A DNA stretch of 64,000 nt from Pseudeuparius sepicola. Taxonomy: Eukaryota > Arthropoda > Insecta > Coleoptera > Anthribidae. The notes beneath the pieces were generated by a model. It saw only the letters and a list, made by a program, of their open reading frames with translations. It was not told where the DNA came from and did not search any database. Made by a program: the position numbers and the translations under genes. Location of the stretch: the NCBI GenBank assembly GCA_963920635.1, contig OY987308.1, forward strand, positions 27,094,096 to 27,158,095. The letters are read 5' to 3'. Below, piece by piece: positions 23,301 through 35,300 of the stretch (the stretch's first letter is position 1; every line of letters begins with the position of its first letter).

Positions 23301-26300
23301 GCTCGGTGCTGTCGCTGCTGAAGCAGGCCGGCAGCGACCAGGGCGTGTCGCGACGCGTCTCCGAATTCTACGTGCTGTACGCCGATGTGGTGGAGTGCGC
23401 GAGGCCGAAACTGAGCTGTCTCGGCGGTCCCGAGCTCGCCACCCTCATGAAGTTGGGCACGAGAGTCGTGCGCGGCCAAGATTGGAAGTGGGGAGACCAG
23501 GTGGGGGCTTTAGATTAAATCGAAAACTCATAGAGTCGTCGTCCAGTGAGAATTCAAAGTCGCAAAACAACTTAGGACTCTTTTATTTGATAACGTTGTT
23601 ATTGCTAATTCTGCTTTCCTAATAGTTGATTGCCGTGTAGTGCCATTTACTACAATAGCACTAGCATCTGCAATTGCACAAAACCTTCTCTTTATTTAGC
23701 ACAGAAAATACCATTAATATACATGTTAAATAACACAGGCCCCAGCACTGTCCCCTGTGGCACACCAACCTCCATCTTTACAGCATCACTCTTTACATTT
23801 GCAATTTTTCCTTTTTGGGTTCTATTACTTAAATATATTCTAAATAGATCATTCGCTAAACCTCTTATACCCATATCATGTAATCAATTTAATAGGTACA
23901 TGGCGTTTTATGATTTGTAATAGTTATATTTATATTTTTTAATTAATTTACATAGGCTGTTTCTGTACTTGAGTCAGCATTATGGTTTTCAAGAACATTT
24001 TTCCAAGTTTCAACGCATAATTTTTGTTTTAAAACACCAAAATTAATTTTCTTAAATACAGGATTGTTTTGAGGAGTTTCAAGTTTACCAACTATATCGA
24101 GCTTGATATTTAATAAAATAAGATAATGATCAGTACAATATCTTTTTAATATAATTGAATTTAGATTGGTGTATGTTATGTTCTTACATTTTACAAACCA
24201 GTGATCAATACATGTAGCACTTTGATGTTGGTTTATCAATCATGCTTAAAAATCCATACGAATTCAACATTGTTTTATAATTATTTACTGTTGGATAGGT
24301 CTTATCAAGCAAGTTAATATTTATATCATCTATTATAGGACATACATTTGCTTAGCATCAGATAAGCCAGTATCCAAAATGTTATTTAAATTATTTACAA
24401 AATCATCCACGTCCGTTGCTGGTGACCTATAAAGTTGTTAACATATACCTATCTTAAGTTGTTTTGTGGCTTTGAATTTTCATTGTACTGCTTTAGGGCT
24501 TTTTATTATGTAAGTTTGATGTTTTGAGGTGTATTTTAGGATGGGAATCCCCCGGGAGAAGGTAGGGTTATAGGGGAACTCGGCGACGATGGGTGGGTGA
24601 GGGTGGAATGGGTCAATGGAACTACTAACAGTTACAGAATGGGCATCGAAGGGAAATACGACCTCACTTTGGCTTCGCCGCCGAGTCCTGTTACGTCCGA
24701 AACCGAGACGGAAGAAAACAGCAACAGAAGTACGTCGTTTATACGTTTTAGTGTCATTTTCGTAGTAACGCCGCCTTTTCAGATTCTCAAATAATAAAAG
24801 ACAATCAACTGATACGTTTACTAAGGGACGCCAGCGTTAACTTCCTGAGAAACATGTCGATAAGCGCGGGCATGTCGAGAAATAACTTGCACCACTCGAC
24901 TTTGCACAGTTTAAGCGGTTTATATTGTTCAGTTTTGAGTTCGAACGGTGTCGATTGGTGTAACTTGGCACTGATCCGAGTTATAAGTCAGACGCAGCAG
25001 ATTTGCAAAGCTTTCAGCACGAAACCGTGGATAAATATGTTGTTGGGCTTTCTAACGCCACCCGACAACACCAATAGCAACGAGGTGAACTTACCCAAGC
25101 AAGTAGGTCGTTTTAACTGTCGGAAAATATAAAATTGTGTCCGTTTTGTCGTTTTTTTTTAGATTCTCACGATACGGTTGCTCAAAACTGTGCTCATTTC
25201 GTGGGACATGGACAATTCCGAGATACCCAATGTGCTGGACAAACTCCTGAACATCCTCGGCAACATCATAGTGACGTGTTCGTATGACGCCGGCAATAAA
25301 ACGACGATGAGCACCAAATCTTTGGTGCTGTTGACCCAGTCGCATAGCAGCACTTTGGCGCAGGAAATCGTATCGCTCCTGCGTACCTTGCACGCGAATC
25401 TCGGCTGGAACCAAGTCCTGAACGCCGCGCTCGTTCAGAAATTAAACCTGGCGGTGTATTTCCTCAGCGACGCCTGTCTGAACGCCATGCTAAACGACGG
25501 CGTCACTTCCGACCAGCAGCACTACATGGTCGTCGCCTGCCTCAACGTCGTCGGCGCCTGGGACGTGAGGCCCAGGATCGGATCTACGGTCGAAGTGGAA
25601 AGTAACGCGGGAACTGTCGTCAGGGCCACGCAAAAGGGAAAGTTGTGCGTGCAGATGCACCACAGTGGCGAGATAAAGAAACTGCCGGTCGGGAATTTGA
25701 AGCTGGTGCCGCCCGTCGAGTTCAGCTTCGACAAGATGCCGTTGAACGATGCCTTCACGAAGACGTGGGCGAATCTGTTGCTGATACGCCACAACAATCT
25801 CATGTACATGCACGACAGGAAGTCGTACCACGGACAAGTGAACCTGCCGTACCTGCGCACGCAGCAGAACGTTTTAAGTACCTTGAATGCCACGCGGATC
25901 CTGCACGATAACCAGCACCGCCTGCGGAAAGTCTTACAGTGTCCGATCAACGGCATGGACCAGTCTCAAGAGCAGCAGAGCATCGAAGAAGAGCTAAACC
26001 AACAGCCCGTCCTGCTGGTCCAAAAGCTGCTGGTCAAGGCGACGCAACCGAGCCCGTTAAAACCGGGTTTCACCCTGCAGGAGATGCAGTTGGCCGCGTT
26101 GAATTTGAGCCAGTACCTCGCGGCCGACGGAAATTTCGAGGCGCACTCGACCATAAACAACGACAAGCCGATGAACAGGACCAACCCGAAACGGGCGCCC
26201 AGCGAACTGGCGACGCCGAACAGCGAGTGTTCGGTGAAGAGCGTCGTCAGCGAGAAGACGAGCAAACGACGAGAGCTGGAAGACGACGTACACACCCACC

Positions 26301-29300
26301 CGATGGTGCACCAGATAATCGAGATGGGGTTCACGAGGAAAGCGGTGGATTGCGCGATAAAAACGTTGACGGTCGGCGCCGACGCGCTCCTAACCCCCGA
26401 ATTCGTGGTCGGGTGGTTGCTGGAACATCCAGAGGTCGCCATAGACGAGGTCGACTCGTTCAGCAGTTCCGACGTGTCCGACACCGATTCGATTTCGTCC
26501 GACGAGCTCGGGGCGCACGGTATTGCGAAATATGTAGGTAAAATTTGTCGGTCGCAATTTTTTTCTAAAGGTTACCGCCGTAGGGTGAAGACGCGGGCGA
26601 AAATAGGCATCAGACGTACTGCAGGAGGAGCCAGTTCTTGTCGAACGACGAGTACGCGATGTACGTCCGCGACAACGTCGAAGTGGGCATGTTGGTGCGC
26701 TGCTGCAAGAGTTACGAGGAGGTCCAGCTGGGCGATATAGGAAAAGTCGTTAAAATCGACAGGGAGGGCCTGCACGATCTCAATTTACAAGTAAGAGTGT
26801 TGGACACCGCCCGTTTGGTGCCACCTCTAACTTCGTCTTTCAGGTTAACTGGCAACACAAAATCAACACCTATTGGGTGCGTTTCATCCACGTGGAATTG
26901 CTGGGCTTCCCTCCCAGCATGCCCATACCATCGACGATCAAAGTAGGCGACAAGGTTAGGGTCAAGTCGACTATAACGACGCCGAGATATAAGTGGGGTT
27001 ATGTTACGCACGACAGCGTGGGGACGGTGACAGGTATTGGGTACCTTTCGTTCTTGGGGTTTTGGTAATTTTTGAACTTTCAGCCATAGCCAATAACGGG
27101 CACGACGTGACCGTGGATTTTCCGAAACAATCAAACTGGACGGGTTTGGTGAGCGAGATGGAAATAGTGCCGTCCTGCCACGAAGGCGTATACTGCAACA
27201 GTTGTTGCATCTCGCCGATACGGGGGCCCAGATTCAAATGTAAAACGTGCGAGAATTACAATTTGTGCGACAACTGTTTCTACACGAAAAGGAACCACCG
27301 GCACAGCTTTGTGAGGATCCACGAGCCAGGTATATCGCTTACGGGTTTAACGATGTATTTCTGACGGTATCTTTAAGGGTGCCCGGATATCTACGCCGGC
27401 AAATCGGGCAGGTACTACCGGCAGGACACCGTGGAGATGGAGGGCGAAATCATAACCGACTGGAGCAGGATCGTCAAGAACATATCGGTGTCCTCGAAGT
27501 TTGGCACCAGGTTCGACATACCGAACAGGTTCTGGCAGAGCAGCGGCTCCCAAGGAAAAGTATTAATTTAAGCGATCGATACGGGTAGAACCTGCATTCG
27601 AATTATTTTCCAGCATTGGGTGCGTCTGGAAATATTCCCGGACGTGCTCATAAAGAGCCTTAAGGTCGGCGTCGACCCGGCCGACAACAGCTACATGCCG
27701 AGCGTCGTGGTCGTGAATGGCGGCGCGACGGTCAATTCGGTGCACGAAATAAATTCCGTGAATGTCAAGAGTCACGACACTTCCGTGCTGTTACTCGCCA
27801 ATCTCGATAAATATTATCCGATTATCGAAATAAACGTCACGAAGTGTAGGAATAACGGCATCGACTGTCGACTCCACGGCATTTTTATCGTCGGCGTGAA
27901 GAGGCCGAGTTACGGCGAATTGAGGACGTCCGTGTCGTTTTTGGCAAACGACTGGGAACAAGAAACGACGACACGACCTTCGATAATCTCCATGAGTAAA
28001 ATAAAACTACGTTTTGCATGCAGCGCGTTTCACTTTGAGTCGAATAATACTATTTCGAAAAATTATAACCCAAATTATAAGTTGAAAGAGTTTTTTTTTG
28101 AGAATCGGCCCATCTTTCGAAAAATACAGAATTATCTGAGAAAAAAGAATACATTATCTCCAAATTGAAAATACCACAAGGTTCAGTATTAGGACCTCTT
28201 TTGTTTTTAATTTACATCAATTCAATTTCGAATTTAAAACTCGGAGGAACCGTAAAACTGCTGGTGATATGACTCTTATTTATTTAGGCATAGCTTTTCA
28301 GAAATTCGGTCAATTATTTTGGAACATTTAAAAATTTTAATTATGTGGCTTCAATCAAATAAACTGACCCTAAATTTTAACAAATCATTTATGTTCATTT
28401 CCAAACGCCCAATAAAGAACCAAAATAGAACCCATAACTTTATGCAATAAAACAATAAATTATTATAGTAATTGTGTAAAATTTTTAGGGTTACAAAATT
28501 GATGACAATTTAAATTGGATAAAACATATAGACTATATAAAACTACCATTTTTTAGAACCTACAATAAACCTTTTGGATATTTAAATCTGTGCTGTATTT
28601 ATAAATTAAAACTTTGTATATTTATAAAAAAAAAATAAGAAACCCTCAAACCTAAACTTTAATAAAAATGGTGCAATACATGAACATGGTACAAGACAAA
28701 CAAATTTAATGAAGACGGCATAAAAAGTAGTTTTAAAAGAACTTAATAAATATCTCTATAATGAACTGTCAAGTTGGTTGAGAATAATAAATAAATGAAC
28801 GGATCTTGACTCAAAGTGAAACACGCTGTGCACAGTTATGTTATAGATTAATTTTGCAGGCCAGGACTCGGGCGACTTCTCGAACGTCTCGCAGGGTTGC
28901 AAGGTGTTCGTTTGGGGCCTAAACGACAAAGACCAACTCGGCGGTATGAAAGGTTCGAAAGTGAAATTGCCGATATTGTCGGAACTTCTAAGCCAGCTGA
29001 AACCGACGCATATCGCCGGCGGTTCGAAGTCGTTATTTGTCGTCTCGCAGGAAGGAAAGGTTGTTGCGCCGCCCAAAAGTCTCGCGGCCCGTAAAACGTG
29101 TATTTTTCAGTTGTACGCTTGTGGGGAGGGCACGAACGGGCGACTCGGACTCGGGCACAACAACAATGTGCCCCATCCGAGACCGATACCGTTTCTGAGC
29201 CAGTACGTCATAAAGAAAGTCGCCGTCCATTCGGGGGGGAAGCACGCGATGGCCCTAACTTTAGACGGCAAGGTACGATTCTCGAATAGTTTAAGAAACG

Positions 29301-32300
29301 TTTTTCGACGGTTAAACGTTGTAGGTATTCTCTTGGGGCGAGGGCGAAGACGGCAAGCTCGGCCACGGCAACCGCCTCAACTTGGACAAACCGAAAATGA
29401 TCGAAGTTTTGAAGAGCAAGAAAATACGGGACATGGCGTGCGGCAGCTCGCATTCGGCGGCCATAACGAGTAGCGGCGAGCTGTACACGTGGGGCCTGGG
29501 CGAGTACGGCCGATTGGGACTCGGCGACAACGTGACGCAGTTGAAACCCAAACTGGTGAAGTCGCTCGTCGGCAAGAGGATAATTCAGGTCGCCTGCGGC
29601 AGCCGCGACGCGCAGACCTTGGCGCTGAGCGATGACGGGATGGTGTATTCGTGGGGCGACGGCGATTTCGGCAAGCTGGGACGCGGCGGGAGCGAAGGTT
29701 GCAACGTGCCGCACAACGTCGAGAGGTTGAACTCGCTGGGGGTCGTCCAGATCGAGTGCGGCGCCCAATTTTCGCTGGCGCTGACGAAATGCGGGGACGT
29801 CTGGACGTGGGGCAAAGGAGACTATTTTAGGTATAAAAAAAATTATGATGTTACCTAATAATTCTGAAGAAAGTGATGATGAAAGCTTATATTTAGCCCA
29901 AAAATATCTTGAAAACGATAAATTAAAAATGTTTCTAAAAAAAACTTCGGTATATCTACCCAAGATGAACTAGGTTGCGTCCATGTATTCCCTAGTGGAG
30001 TAAGGCTCTAATTTTATTAACAATTTATAAACTGCTGTTTTAAAAGGCTTCATCTTATCTATTAGCTTAACATTGCTAGGTAATTTGTTATAAAATGTTA
30101 TACAACTATAATATGCATTTTTTCTGTGACAGTAAGTCTGTATTAGCTAAGATAAATTCATAAATTGGTGTTGATTTTGTTGAGAAATGAAAAAATGGCT
30201 ATTTTTAAAGACAAACATTCTTGAATGAAGATTGTAGGAGCAGTCAGTAGTCCGTTCTCTCTAAATTTTCCTCTACAAATTCTAGTTTACATAAAATTCA
30301 GAGAACTCGTTTTTAGATCAATAAAATGGCTTCTATATTTGCATTTTTTCCATATCTTCTCAAAAATTATACAGTTTTAAGTGTTTTCCTGTTTAGATAT
30401 TTTGACAACAGTCGAAGTAACTAAAGCCTTTGATACAGTTGATCATGTAATTTTGTTAAGAAAATTCGAAAATTGTACAACATTGGAATTAGAGAAATAA
30501 ATATGTACTGTTTTTTCGAAAAGTACTTAGAAAACAGAATAGAATATGCCCAAATTGAAAATAAGATAAGTTCTGAAAAAAAAGGTAATTTGTGGAGTAC
30601 CACAAGGTTCAGTATTAGGACCTCTTTTGTTTTTAATTTATATCAATTCAATTTCGAAATTAAAGCTCAGAGGAACTGTAAAACTATTTGCTGATGATAC
30701 GACTCTTATTTATTTTGGGCATAGCTTTTCAGAAATTCGGTCAAATATTTTGGAAGATTTCAAAATTTTAATTATTTGGCTTCAATCAAATAAACTGACC
30801 CTAAATTTTAACAAAATAATAAAACAATAAATTATAGTAAATGTATAAACTTTTTAGGGTTACAAATTGATGAAAATTTAAATTGGATAAAACATTAGAA
30901 TCTACTTCTAGATTTATGTCACCTCTAGTAGGCATTTTTTTACAAAATTCGCAATTATATGCCACTGAAGCATTTAAGAAATATATATTTCGCTTTAATC
31001 CATTTAAAGTTACAATATTTAACTTCAGTTTGGGGTTCTGCAAATTCTAGAGTTTTAAAACATGAATATTGGATATTTAAATCTGTGTTGTATTTATGAA
31101 TTAAAACTTTGCATATTTATTCACCGTGTTATAAAAAAATAAGAAACACTCAAACCTAAACTTTAATAAAAATGGTGCAATACATGAACATGCTACAAGA
31201 CAAACAAATTTAAAGAAGGCAGCATAAAAAGTAATATTACATAATGGAATCCAAATATAATATAATAACTTACCAAAATTGTTAAAAATTATATCAAATA
31301 TTACCAAATTTAAAAAAGGACTTAAGAAATATCTCATTAAAAAAAAGTAATTTTTGATTTCATATTCTCCATAATGATCTGTCAAGTTGGTTGAGAATAA
31401 TAAATAAATGAACGAAGCAAAAAAAGGGTTCTATGGTTTGTTTTTAGGCTTGGACACGGCACCGACCAGCACGTCAGAAAACCGACGATCATAGAAGTTT
31501 TAAGGGGCAAAAAGGTCGTTCACGTGGCGGTCGGGGCGTTGCACTGCCTTGCCGTGACCGAAAACGGACAGGTACAGCATGAATATACCAAAAAAGAATT
31601 GTCTCAATATAAACTTTTAGGTGTACGCCTGGGGCGACAACGATCACGGCCAACAAGGCAACGGCACGACACTGGTGAATCAAAAGCCAGCCCTCGTACA
31701 CGGCTTGGAAGACGTCCACGTCAGTCGGGTGGCGTGCGGGAGCTCCCACTCGATCGCCTGGACCTTACAGGACTCCCAGGTCGTTCCAAAGGTCGAACCC
31801 GTCATTTTCCCGGTAGCCAAGGACCCGTTGGGGTCGTCCATCTTGGGTCTGTACGACGGCGAGAAGACACAAACGAGACACACGAACAAGTCGACGCCGA
31901 CATTGAGCGGAATAGTGATGTCGTTGGAGAGCAACACGGCGAAGCAGCAGGCCTTGCAACACGTGTTGAACGCCATGCACATTCAACAGTTGAGGCACGC
32001 CATTGTCGCCGCCTTGTGCAGTCACACCAACATGAAGAATAGTGGCGGCAAGGTAAGTGGACATCGATCGTTTGTGTCACTTTCGAAATATTCATCTCTT
32101 TTAGTCGCCCAACGTTTGTCCGGAGAAAACTTCCGCCTTAAACAAGGAACAGGACATTGCTATGGGCGGTGGCGAAGCCCCCGCCACCCTGGCCGTTATT
32201 CACACCCCAAATCAAACAACCCCCGAAACGGAAGACAACCCGCTCGCCGTCATGGCCCAATCCATGACGGCGAGCAGTTGCTCGGCGAGCATATCGTCGA

Positions 32301-35300
32301 AACACTCCCGAATGTCCACTAGCGCCATGTCCGTCATCGCCGCCACCCTGACGTCGAACGCCGAGGTCGTAGGCGACAACGGCGCGTCGGGCCTGGACGA
32401 ATTCACGTCGCTCTTAACCGAAAACGACGCCAGGCTGCTGGTGGACCTGCTAAAGTTGGCGGTCGCCGACCGGATCGAAGACGAGCAAGCCAAAGATATC
32501 CTGTCGTCGGTCCTGACGACCATGGGCGGTTCGAACGCGTCCGTCGCCGCCATGCTCTTGGAAATATGCATCACCGAGCTCGAGGACACGGCGAACAGCA
32601 CGCAGATATGCCATCAGACGCCGCATCCCGTCGTGCAGGAATCGTCGCACCCCTACGTCGACGACATAACCCTGAAGGGTCACGTCAAGTTGGCGGGGTC
32701 GGACGCCCTGCGGGTGGAATTCGACAGGCGCTGTTCGACCGAAAGACGGCACGACACCTTACAGATAATGGACGGCAGCGGCAGGGTGATAGCCAGCAGG
32801 TCGGGCAGGGAGTGGTGCGACTGGTCGGCCGAGTTACGAATTTCGGGCGACGAACTGCGGTGGACGTTCACCAGCGACAGTTCGGTCAACGGCTGGGGCT
32901 GGCGGTTCACGGTCTTCCCCGTCGTCTCCAGCAACAAGGTGACGGAGAAAGATTCGGACAGGTCCATCTTGAGTCAACCCTCGATAGATATGGTGACGAG
33001 TCTGTTGGATTCGAAGTTGTACCGTACCGCCGACAGTTCGTTGATGTCGCGGCTGGCGGCTGCGCTCGCGGCCTGTTCCCAGCTGAGTTTCTTGTCGCCG
33101 AGTCAAAGGATGTGGGCGTTACAACGACTGCATCGCTTGTTAGTAAGCCGCGAGGCTAAAGTGCAGCTTCAGAAAGGCCCAGATACTCCCCTGGGCAATC
33201 TCCTGGAGGAACTACCTCAGGCCCTGCTTAGACAATACGAATATGAGGACGGTTCGGTTCGGGCCGGCCTACATCTGATGCATTCGGACTTCTTTAAGGT
33301 GCTAGTGGCGTTGGCCTGCGATCTGGAGCTGGACAAGGTCCGAGAGTTGACGGAAAACAACCACAAGTGGGCGTGGTTTAGGAGATATTGTAACGCCGCC
33401 CGGGTCGCCAAGAGTTTGATACGCCGCACCCCGCTACCCCTGAACTTCTGCCTGGAGGTTAGGAAGAAGTTCAACGATCCCAGCGCCGGCGAAACATCGG
33501 CGGAGGAATATTGGGAGCACGAGAGGAACGCGACGTTCACGAAACAACACGACGAACAACTCCTCGTATGGTTGAACAGACGACCGGAAGATTGGACGCT
33601 ATCTTGGGGCGGTTCCGGCACCATATACGGCTGGGGGCACAACCACAGGGGGCAACTCGGCGGAGTCGAGGGGGCGAAAGTTAAGACGCCGACCCCGTGC
33701 GAAACTCTGACGCAATTGAGACCCGTGCAACTCTGCGGGGGCGAGCAGACGCTGTTTGCCGTGACGGCAGACGGTAAAGTTTACGCGACCGGTTACGGGG
33801 CCGGCGGACGGTTGGGCATCGGGGGCACGGATTCGGTGCTCGTCCCCACGCCGTTGGAATCCATCCAGCACGTGTTCGTGAAGAAGATCGCCGTGAATTC
33901 GGGCGGCAAGCATTGCCTGGCGCTGTCGGCGGAAAACGACGTGTACTCGTGGGGCGAGGGGGAGGACGGCAAGCTCGGCCACGGCACGAGGTTCTCGAGC
34001 GAAAAACCGAAGCTCGTAGAGGCGCTGCAGGGCTACGAGGTCGTCGATATAGCGTGCGGGGGGGCCCATTCGGCGGCGATCACGACCTCGGGCCACCTGT
34101 ACACGTGGGGCAAGGGGCGGTACGGCAGGCTCGGCCACGGCGACAGCGAGGACCAGCTCAAGCCGAGACTGGTCGAGGCGCTGGTGGGGTACAGGGTGGT
34201 CGACGTGGCGTGCGGGTCGGGCGACGCGCAAACCCTCTGCATCACGGACGACGACAACGTGTTCTCTTGGGGGGACGGCGACTACGGAAAGTTGGGACGC
34301 GGCGGTTCGGACGGTTGCAAGATACCGACGAAGATCGAGAGCCTGGCCGGCCTGGGGGTGGTCAAGGTCGAGTGCGGGTCGCAGTTCTCCATCGCGCTCA
34401 CCCGATCGGGCAGCGTGTACACGTGGGGCAAGGGCGACTACCACAGGCTCGGCCACGGCACGGCCGACCACGTCAGGAGACCGAAAAAGGTGGCGGCGTT
34501 GCAGGGTAAAAAGATGATAAGCGTCGCGACGGGATCGTTGCATTGCGTCGCCTGTTCCGACGAGGGGGAGGTGTTCACCTGGGGCGACAACGACGAGGGG
34601 CAGCTGGGCGACGGATCGACGAACGGCATACAGAGACCGAGGCTGATCTCGTCGCTACAAGGTAGCGTCAAGAAAATAACGAACGTGGCGTGCGGGTCCG
34701 CCCATTCGCTAGCCTGGAGCACGGACGCCTCGGCTTCGGCGAGGCTGCCCCTCGTCGCCCCGCTAGAATACGATTTGTTGCAAGACGTACCGACTTGGGT
34801 GCTGCACAGGAGGCTCGTCCTACTCCACCACTTTACGGAACTGATATGCCCGTGTATAACCATGTTTCCCATAACCGGAAACGACTCGTTGCACGAGTTG
34901 CGCAACATTCTGATATACTACATAAAGGAGGCGACCTTCAGGAAGGTGGTGCAGGCGACCATGGTGCGCGACAAGCACCACGGTCCCGTCGTCGAACTTA
35001 ACAGGCTGCAGGTGAAGAAATCGAGGTCCCGCGGCGGATTGGCGGGGGTGGACGGAATGAAATCCGTCTTTGGGCAAATGGTGACGAAACTGCCGTTACT
35101 GACCTCCGAGGCGCTCGCCCTACCCCACCGCGTGTGGAAGGTGGAATTTGTGGGCGAGAGCGTCGACGATTGCGGCGGGGGCTACAGCGAGAGCATCGCC
35201 GAGATGTGCGACGAACTCCAGAACGGGTCGCTGCCGCTCTTGATGCCGACGCCGAACGGCAGGGACGAGTCCGGCGCGAACAGGGACTGTTTCATATTGA

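Noticed and set aside
29208..29963. 251-codon minus-strand frame opposite HERC2 exon 28
   Set aside because: Shadow of the GC-rich HERC2 coding strand; the plus strand has the clear RCC1 repeats.
33599..34543. 314-codon minus-strand frame opposite HERC2 exon 31
   Set aside because: Shadow frame caused by codon bias in the third RCC1-like domain.
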